From Bombyx mori (lineage: Eukaryota; Arthropoda; Insecta; Lepidoptera; Bombycidae), in NCBI RefSeq assembly GCF_030269925.1, contig NC_085117.1, positions 15,128,731-15,192,730 on the forward strand: a DNA stretch of 64,000 bases. The letters are read 5' to 3'. Of the stretch, positions 57,105 through 64,000 are shown one piece after another (the first letter of the stretch is position 1; every line of letters begins with the position of its first letter). Below the pieces are notes generated by a model. It worked only from the letters and a program-made list of their open reading frames with translations, was not told where the DNA came from and ran no database searches. A program made the position numbers and the translations under genes.

Positions 57105-57176
57105 TTATTTTTATTACGTGGATGGGTACATGAGCTCACGGCCCAGCCGGTGGTACAGCATCATCGGAACCCATTC
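57105..57176 (-). mobile_element. Diverged Bm1 scrap
   Basis: 'tggatgggtacatgagctca', 'cggcccagccggtggta'. Weak. Confidence 0.4.
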
Positions 57177-57254
57177 TGTGAAATGACATTGTTGTCACAG
57201 TTGTATAGTGTATGTACTAATATGGAAGTCGTTCGTGATTAAATTTTCATGTTT

Positions 57255-57745
57255 GCGGGTGGCCCGATTGCCTTTCCGGTTCACTAGAACAGATGATTAC
57301 TCGATTGGTAAGCCAGAAGGAGAAGTTTGCTACGAACTGCCCGGGCGAGCCACGAATTAAGCCTAACCGCTCAGAGGCAGCTGGAAGCTACTTTGCGAGT
57401 ACCTATATCTACCGCATTGGAGAAGCGACTCGCTGAAAAGATCTGACAAGAAACTCAGTGAATTTAAATGTCACTTCTAACTCTTCGACGAGCACGGTGA
57501 TCTGTGCTTTGGTTGCTGCGTTGCTGAGTTAATCAGTTGTATCCATCGGGATCTGGCTGCTCAGTGAGTCAGATTGTAGTAAGTGGCAGCCACAAGAAGA
57601 GAGATATCGATAGAGAGAGTATATACCGATGGGTACGAGATCTAAATCGTCGTGAATGTCTACATTTGTCACGTATCATTGTGCTTCGACAGCTATTTAA
57701 GGAAGTGAGATTGAAGAATTTGGGGGAAGTCTCTGTGTATGTGAG
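57255..57745 (-). mobile_element. Old Jockey-type LINE fragment: ORF2 part and 3' UTR
   Basis: 57630-57715 on plus ('cgagatctaaatcgtcgtga' ... 'gtgcttcgacagctattt') is collinear with 32430-32500 ('ctaagtccagatcgtcatgg' ... 'gggctccggcggctatcc'). The left part resembles the reversed extended 3' UTR (compare 25930-26020). Frames 57537-57773 and 57569-57952 are remnants or shadows. Confidence 0.5.
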
Positions 57746-57921
57746 CTGCGAGAACGAACTCCTCAAGCCATGATCGGATACATTACAATTTTTGTCTGAC
57801 AGTTTTCTCCCCTTGCAGATCTCATCTTGTTCTACCCGTACACAATTTGCCTTATTGCAGACGGTGTGATACATAAATTTCCTTAAAAAACTGGTGTATG
57901 CCTTCGAGATAATCATATCGC

Positions 57922-57995
57922 TTGTAACTGAGATTGAGACCTTAGAACTCATACCTCAATGTGGTCTCGTCCACACATCTATTCAATAAAAAATT
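57922..57995 (+). mobile_element. Bm1 SINE with internal deletion
   Basis: 'gagaccttagaactcatacctcaa' joins directly to 'gtctcgtccacacatc' and a tail. Confidence 0.65.
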
Positions 57996-57998
57996 AAA

Positions 57999-58392
57999 TC
58001 TTATATATTATTATAAAATTCTCGTGTCACAATGTTAATTACCATACTCCTCTGAAACGGTATAACCGATTTTTCTGAAAATTTATATGCATGTTCAGTA
58101 GGTCTGAGAATCGGTTACTATCTATTTTTCATACCCTTAAGTGATAAGGGTTGTCCGCCCCTAACATATCTTTTTTGTAGTTTTTTTTTTGTTTTTTTTT
58201 TGTTATAATTAGGCATTATGTGGTTGAATGAGGTTTTGTTATTTTTATATTCCCTCATCGTTCAGAGCGCTACATGCCTCTTTCACTCATTTATCACATC
58301 CTTACACACTTACAATAAGTTGGGTTTTTTTCTACACTAAAAATTTCCTAGAAATCTTATATATGGCAAAACAACGTTTGTGGGTCAGCTAG
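57999..58392 (+). mobile_element. Non-autonomous Helitron, third family
   Basis: Starts TCTTATATATTATTATAAAA after host A and ends GTTTGTGGGTCAGCTAG before host T (58393). A CAAA/TTTG hairpin precedes the end. Inserted right at the tail of a Bm1 copy. Confidence 0.65.
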
Positions 58393-58393
58393 T

Positions 58394-59250
58394 AATAATA
58401 TATAAATGCAATATCCATTCTATCCTAGGTCGACCTACAATATGTAGGTCGTTATTTTATTTTATATAATAAACTATTGCATGTTATGATTGTAAATAAT
58501 GATTAATGGTTAAACTCAGATCCAAAGTAAGGTCAAATTATAAGCGATGATTGAACACAATTCTAAATATTTTATTCAATATATTTAATTACACGTGACT
58601 TTTGATTGAAATCCTGCTTTATTGTGTATGTTTTATTACGAAACCAAATAATAAAATGATTAATGTGAGAACTAAACGAATTCGAAGATCCTTTACTGAA
58701 GGTCATAACAGATTTGCAACTTATACATTTGTAATTACTTAGTCGTCTTCAAAAATTCATTAACGACGAACCAAGCAAGCGTCTGTTCTGGAAACAAAAA
58801 GAAGCGAAACTTTTTTACTATTTATTGTATAGAAATTTAGCTATTCGCACTGTTAAGATAGAGACACATTATAGCTATACCTACTCGAAAATTGTGCACA
58901 TGATTTTAACATATAAGATTAGGTAAGATAAGGAAGACTGTCAGAGAATGACTATGGCATTAAGTCCGCCTTTATACTGTGTACCTAAGTATATAAAGTT
59001 ATAATTAAATAAATAAATAAATCCTCCAGTCATAGGGAGAAATAAAATAATTATCTATATTATGTGACCAGCTGTTTTCAGTAACAGTAGATATGATCGA
59101 CGTCATCTGCCTTCGTCTGTCGGCTCGTCTACTTTCAAAGACAATACATAAAACACAAAATTATTGTTTATTATTTCTATTTCAAACAAAATTTAGCGTT
59201 ACCAAGATGTTTTATTACACTTTCGACAATATATTTTCGACGAGTGAAAG
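58394..59250. other. AT-rich intronic sequence, nothing recognised
   Basis: A frame at 59093-59302 has no recognisable motif. Confidence 0.45.
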
Positions 59251-59303
59251 ACTGTTTGGTTTATGGGCCATTTCGCCTAGTATGCGACATTTATCTTTGT
59301 AAT

Positions 59304-59540
59304 TGTTGCAAATGATGTGACAATAAAAACCAGCAGCGTAACGACAAGTTCTTTTATTTGTGCAAGAATGCAGAAAAGTAGTTAGAAATGGCTGGCACGG
59401 CTTGTTTTATTAACACTATCCCCCCTTCGTTGGCTTTGGCTGGCGGCGGTGGCGGTGGCTGTGGCGGAAGGGGGCGTGTTAATATGGCTTGGCGGCTTGG
59501 CTGGCGGCAGGGCATGACAGCTGACGTCACGTCCGTTACA
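59304..59540 (-). repeat. 3' LTR (minus-strand element)
   Basis: Plus strand starts TGTTGCAAATG and ends CGTCCGTTACA, giving TGT...ACA ends. I find no difference from 63149-63385. The antisense proline-rich frames at 59354-59665 are LTR shadows. Confidence 0.9.
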
Positions 59541-59721
59541 TTCGGCCATCCTGCAACAATTGCTCCCGCAATGGGGAACACACAAAGACATTTAGTTCTC
59601 AAATAAATCAATAAGGTCTTCAGTTTCGAGCTGCTCATCGGAACTACTAGCGCTAACGGACACATGGGCTATACTTTTATAGGGCCTTAATGAATCTGTT
59701 GATACCAGGCCAGTGAAGTTT

Positions 59722-59904
59722 TTACAACTTCATAAACCTTTTAGATATACTTCTAATTCGATACCGATTGTTACTTACTACTTTAGTTACTACATACGGA
59801 CCTGAGTACAAATCGTCTAATTTGGTATTAATCTTAGCGGCGCTACTAACCAGTTGGAGCCTGTCTCTACGATACAAAATCCCTTTTTTTATCAACATGA
59901 GCAT
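59722..59904 (-). pseudogene. gypsy integrase C-terminal remnant
   Basis: GILYRRDRLQLV and KLDDLYSGPYVVTKV: the GPY/F-type module after the integrase core. Confidence 0.65.
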
Positions 59905-60751
59905 TTTTTTATATTAACGTTGTGCGTCATTATTGTTCTCGCTTATTTTATCCTAGTTGTAGCTATCTTACGCTGAGCGTCAACAGTTTCTGGTTCGCGA
60001 CCAGGAATCGAAACATCACATATTGACCTACCAGAGCGCGCAAAGATTAAATCACAAGGCTTGTAGCCGCTGCTACTTTCAATTGTGTTGTTTGTGCCTC
60101 AAATGACGGAGTTCACTAAATTATTTGAAGCTTCACTAGGATCAGTTGCCCGCAACACATAATCAACCTGGCCAATTAGCGCGCGGACAAGCAATACCGT
60201 TTAACGTATGCCTAAACCGTTTATCTTCCGATATATTTTTTAAAGTACCTACTCGTAAAAGCTTTCCCACAGTCTGTCACCACGTGATTCGGGTATCTGG
60301 ACAAACCCTATTAATATATTTTTCAATGCACGAATGGTCCCGATTGAATTTACAGTACGCGTTAGTTCAGCTATCACAAATTTAGACAACGCATCTTCAT
60401 TACGATCATGTACTGGTTGGTGCCCTTAAGATGTCCTACAGAAGGGCATCATGTTATCTATTTGTACCATGCGCATAGTATCAGATGGTTTAGAGATCGG
60501 ATATAGACAGTCTTCTTTTTTTTAACATAGCTATCCTTCTCATGTATACAATAAAGATATGCTGCCACGTATTTCCTAATAAAGCATGTCATTTAAAAAA
60601 AAAACAATATTGGCTTTTAATCAAAGCTAAACGATGATTTAGATCCACGTGACAAATGTCGTCATAGTGCATTTGTACAATTTCCCATTTAGCCGAAGGG
60701 ACTGCGAGTCTGTTTCCGTTAAGTTTTTCGAGCTAGTTCATAATTATCTTT

Positions 60752-61150
60752 AACATCAGCGCGACTTCGTCCGCGTGGAATGTAGTTCACAAATAATGCT
60801 TTATTTTAGAACAAATTTGGTTAACATTAAAAAAACGTTATAGTGAGCCAACCTTAACATATAGACATATGCTATCGCGGACATATTTTTTTTTGATTTT
60901 TCTGCAGCGCACGCACGGGAAGCTCTCAAGGGAAAGTAACCCGATTTTGAAACATTCTTTACTGGTACTTCCCTTGTATTGGTCTTGGCGTGACACAGTG
61001 ATGGTCTTAGCGGTCTTAGCGTTATATAGCCTACCTTTCTCAATAAATGGGTTATTTAACAATGCAAGAATTTTTGAAATCGGACCAGCAGTTCTTAAGA
61101 TTAGCGCGTTCAAACAAACAAACTCTTCAGCTTTATAATGTTAGTATAGA
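60752..61150 (-). mobile_element. Helitron-like insertion nested in the gypsy element
   Basis: Minus strand starts TCTATACTAACATTATAAAG, contains 'gctggtccgattt' and ends near 'ccacgcggacgaagtcgcg', the layout of lepidopteran Helitrons. The CTRR end is degraded, so the left border is approximate. Frames 60801-61138 on both strands fall inside it. Confidence 0.5.
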
Positions 61151-61434
61151 TTGCTTTATAATCGAACCAAGCTTTTCGTCCTGACATTGCACAGTACAGA
61201 ATCAATGAGTAACTAAGACGATTCACGTTCATCATGTCAACAGGATGCCTATTAAGCGCGTCTACAAATGTTAATCTTCTTTCAAAACTCACCATCGCGC
61301 AATGCGTGGTATAATGTCGCGTTTGGTAAGCGTAGCACAAACCACAGTACAATCAGTTTCTACTATATCATGTTTACCTACTTCATAAACACTGAACCTA
61401 CGAAGCGATTGAACGACCGCCAGGTTATGAGCTC

Positions 61435-61970
61435 TTAACTATGATACACACTCTTCCTTCCTAGTAACCCGGCTAAAATACCAGGCCGCAGTGAGTTGTC
61501 AGTTTGTTTTTGTAATAATATACCAGAAATTCCTAAGCTACACGCATCGGTTTGTATTTCTGTAAGAAGCATAGGATTATACAGAGCTAGCATAGGTTTG
61601 GAACATAAACTGTTTTTCAGTTGTTCAAAATTCGCGTTATGTTCACGGCCCCACACCTATGATTTATATATTTTTTTTCTTAACTCTGCTAATGGACGCG
61701 CAATCACGGCAAAACTGGGAATAAACTTTCTAAAGTAACACATAACCAATAAACTGTCGCACACTATGAGCATTATTTGGCACAGGAAACAGCGAAACGG
61801 CCGTCAATTTTTGTTGCACCCGGCTGTATACCGTCTGAAGATATTTCATGACCTAAATAAGTGATTTGTTTCTCCAAGAATGAGCATTTACTCATATTTA
61901 ATTTTAAGTCTCCACCATAAAATTTCCCAAGTACTTTCTCAATAATTATTGAACCTGATTTTTTTATCAA
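61435..61970 (-). pseudogene. gypsy RT end and RNase H start remnants
   Basis: 61970-61773: LNMSKCSFLEKQITYLGHEI (RT end). 61656-61435: FEQLKNSLCSKPMLALYNP and TDACSLGISGILLQ (RNase H first catalytic Asp region). The frames are separated by stops. Confidence 0.75.
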
Positions 61971-62574
61971 CTGAGGGTAGAGGTAAATCGTTTAAAATTG
62001 CTAGTATCTCGATTTGACCTACATTACTTTCATTATTTTTACCCATTTCTTTTCTACCCACAGACTCAACTATTTTATTTATTAAACGCATTTAACTGCA
62101 TGACGCATTTGCTAAACCAAAAGGAATTCTAGTGTACTCGTAATAATGACTTTGCGGTGTAATGAAAGCAGTTTTATGCGTCTGGCACAATGCTTAATTG
62201 ATGGTAGCCCTGTACAAAATCTAAACTCGTGAAGTACTGTTTGATAGGCTATGCTTATGTTTTACCGCGATAGCGTTTAACGCACGATAATCAACGCATG
62301 GCCTACTGTCGCCGTTATTTTTCTTAACAAGGATCACTGGTAAAGCGTAACTAGATTCAGATTCTTTTATATTACCGGCATCTAAAAGTTGATTAGCTTT
62401 AGATTTAATTATCGTTTGTTCATTATGAGAAAGTTTTTAAGGGTGGCGATACACGGGCTGATCACTAGTAAGCTTAATTTGCATTTGAACTAAATTGGCA
62501 ATACCTAAATCATGTGTATTCGTAGCAAAGCAATGCTTATTCTGTATGTTTTTAATCTGAATGACCCTTATTAT

Positions 62575-63128
62575 TTAATGGCTCCTTTTAATTTTTTTTA
62601 TTTCTACCCTCAAATCTCGAAATATTTGTAATGGCATGGCTAGGGCAAGTAGAAATGCAACACACCTGGCTGTTGGGCTGTGGCTTCTCGCAGCTGTTGG
62701 CCCTCGGCAGGACCTCGCCCGGCGGCCACATGATGGTCTCCGAGCCCATGTTGATGACTTTGATGTAGCTGTCTTCGCCGCGCAGCAGCGTCGCAGGCAG
62801 GGAGAAGGAAGCTCGTAGCCGTGAATCTCGTGAAGCTCCGTGAAGCTCGTAGTGCCGCAGTGGAGTAACCACGTTGCTGCTCTTCTAGTTTCTCTCCACG
62901 TGAGCCAGAATGATGGAAGGACAGGGCGGCAGGCGCTCTTGGTCCGACGTCGTAGTCCCTTTGATTTGATTGTTCCAGGTTCTTCACCTTGTAGCTCAAG
63001 TATCGCCTTGTGGACCTCCTTCTGCAGCAATTTTTCAACACTTTCCTCGCCAGTGGAATAGGAGCTTCATCTTCTTCAAACTTGTCAGAAGACCGAGAGA
63101 TCTGAGCGTGTATATGACGTTGTTTCAT
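62575..63128 (-). pseudogene. gypsy 5' coding remnant upstream of RT
   Basis: GC-rich. Several overlapping minus-strand frames, none continuous. LPATLLRGEDSYIKVINMGS, followed by WPPGEVLPRA, is protein-like and sits where the protease-RT spacer should be. Gag motifs (CCHC) are not seen. Confidence 0.45.
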
Positions 63129-63148
63129 TTCTTTATGCCACTTCTGAT

Positions 63149-63385
63149 TGTTGCAAATGATGTGACAATAAAAACCAGCAGCGTAACGACAAGTTCTTTT
63201 ATTTGTGCAAGAATGCAGAAAAGTAGTTAGAAATGGCTGGCACGGCTTGTTTTATTAACACTATCCCCCCTTCGTTGGCTTTGGCTGGCGGCGGTGGCGG
63301 TGGCTGTGGCGGAAGGGGGCGTGTTAATATGGCTTGGCGGCTTGGCTGGCGGCAGGGCATGACAGCTGACGTCACGTCCGTTACA
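63149..63385 (-). repeat. 5' LTR (minus-strand element)
   Basis: Same 237 bp as the other LTR, including the G/C-rich tract and 'tgacagctgacgtcacgtcc'. Confidence 0.9.
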
Positions 63386-63616
63386 TAATCGAAGACGCGT
63401 TTATTTAGTATCAACAGTTTGATATATCAACAATGTTTTTAATTGAATATTAATTAAGTTCACTCCATTCAAATTGATGAATAAGATTTTTGGTAATGAT
63501 ATTTCTTTCCAAATTTTTATGTTTATATGGCTCTCCTGTAAAGTTGCAAAAATGTCGCTTAAGCCAAATAATTAGCCTTTCAATCCTAGATTTGTTCTAT
63601 TCACTTTCATGATTTT

Positions 63617-63775
63617 GTTATTTTTATTACGTAAATAGGTGAATGTAACCGAAGTCTATAGACATAAATGCACCTTGACATGAGATCAAAGTCTCAATTA
63701 TTTTGTATAACTGTCCCACTCTTCGAACTGAGATGCATGACTGCTTCGTTTCCAGAAATAGGCAGAATGCTGGTA
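63617..63775 (-). mobile_element. Diverged Bm1 SINE
   Basis: 'gtctatagacataaatgcac', 'aactgtcccactcttcgaac', 'tgactgcttcgtttccagaa' keep minus-strand Bm1 order. Confidence 0.5.
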
Positions 63776-63780
63776 TCTAT

Positions 63781-64000
63781 CTTTTTTTTCTTTCTTAGTT
63801 GGGAGGACGAACTCACAGCCCACCTGGTGTTAAGTGGTTACTGGAGCCCATAGACATCTACAAAACCTTGAGATATAAGTTCTAAGGAATCAAGTATAGT
63901 TACAACGGCAGCCCCACCCTACAAACCGAAACGCATTACTGCTTCACGGCAGAAATACGCAGGGTGGTGGTACCCACCCGCGCAGACTCACAAAAAGTCC
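63781..64000 (-). mobile_element. Bm1 SINE, cut by the window edge
   Basis: 'cgaactcacagcccacctgg', 'ggcagccccaccctacaaac', 'acccacccgcgcagactcac'. It lacks a short block between 'atctacaa' and 'accttgag'. Confidence 0.85.

Larger units (their letters stand above)
59304..63385 (-). mobile_element. Ty3/gypsy LTR retrotransposon, degenerate coding, intact ends
   Basis: Two 237-bp LTRs flank 3.6 kb of internal sequence, with TAAT target duplications at 59300-59303 and 63386-63389. Coding lies on the minus strand, in the order expected for pol: RT (about 62350-62100, CVDYRALNAI and DFVQGYHQLS visible), RT end/RNase H (61970-61435), RNase H end (about 61400-61200, VVQSLRRF, VDALNRHPVD), integrase pieces (about 60180-60000 and 59904-59722). 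Stops and frameshifts are frequent. I see no YxDD catalytic box and no clear gag. Immediately inside the 5' LTR (minus strand), tcagaagtgg could be a tRNA-Leu-type primer site. Confidence 0.85.
59251..63572. mobile_element. MITE copy split by the gypsy insertion
   Basis: Left part 59251-59303 aligns with 25093-25145, right part 63386-63572 with 25142-25320. The TAAT at the junction is present once in the uninterrupted copy and twice here. Confidence 0.75.

Noticed and set aside
57826..57880. Possible ABCG exon 8 (hydrophobic frame after an AG)
   Set aside because: It hits a stop within about 20 codons and matches no ABCG block; the region is an old LINE remnant.
59354..59665. Proline-rich protein on the minus strand (also at 63199-63414)
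   Set aside because: Both copies lie inside the LTRs, and the frame ends differ only because the LTR flanks differ.

Overview
The window is nuclear DNA from a moth of the genus Bombyx, most likely the silkworm Bombyx mori or a close relative. The main evidence is more than twenty copies of the Bm1 SINE. There are also lepidopteran Helitrons, Jockey-, CR1-, RTE- and R1-type LINE remnants, a Tc1/mariner remnant and a Ty3/gypsy element, all in AT-rich sequence. No bacterial genes, operons, CRISPR arrays or rRNA genes were seen.

One host gene is clear. Seven spliced exons on the + strand (35308-55084) encode the N-terminal 430 residues of an ABCG half-transporter of the ABCG1/ABCG4 type. They carry the whole nucleotide-binding domain (Walker A, Q-loop, LSGGQ signature, Walker B, H-loop) and the first two membrane helices. 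All splice phases agree. The remaining roughly 200 residues (later membrane helices and terminal loop) are not in this window, so the gene runs off the right end. Introns are large: intron 1 is 8.7 kb, intron 4 is 5.1 kb, and the intron after exon 7 is more than 8.9 kb. They are filled with mobile elements.

Layout. 1-35000 is intergenic or possibly the far 5' flank. It holds Helitrons (tandem arrays at 4179-5076 and 12212-12756, a separate family at 7066-7463), a 4 x 94 bp minisatellite (9013-9388), LINE 3' ends (2265, 6128, 15035, 17410, 19741-20870, 23083, 25380, 32372) and Bm1 copies. 35000-55084 is the ABCG gene. Intron 1 contains a truncated mariner, an unexplained GC-rich block (39200-40160), a 510 bp palindrome (40592-41104) and LINE/Bm1 copies. 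Exon 3 is bracketed by a 318 bp inverted repeat pair. 55085-64000 is the next intron, with a snap-back MITE, LINE fragments, a second Helitron family and a 4.08 kb minus-strand gypsy element (59304-63385). That element has apparently identical LTRs and a TAAT target duplication, but decayed coding sequence. It sits inside a MITE whose uninterrupted paralogue lies at 25093-25320.

The ORFs longer than 60 codons outside the ABCG exons are either transposon remnants or open frames in non-coding sequence. I saw no convincing novel host system. The most interesting signals are structural: inverted repeats around an exon, an LTR element with identical ends around dead coding sequence, tandem Helitrons, a large SINE/LINE palindrome and an unidentified GC-rich segment.
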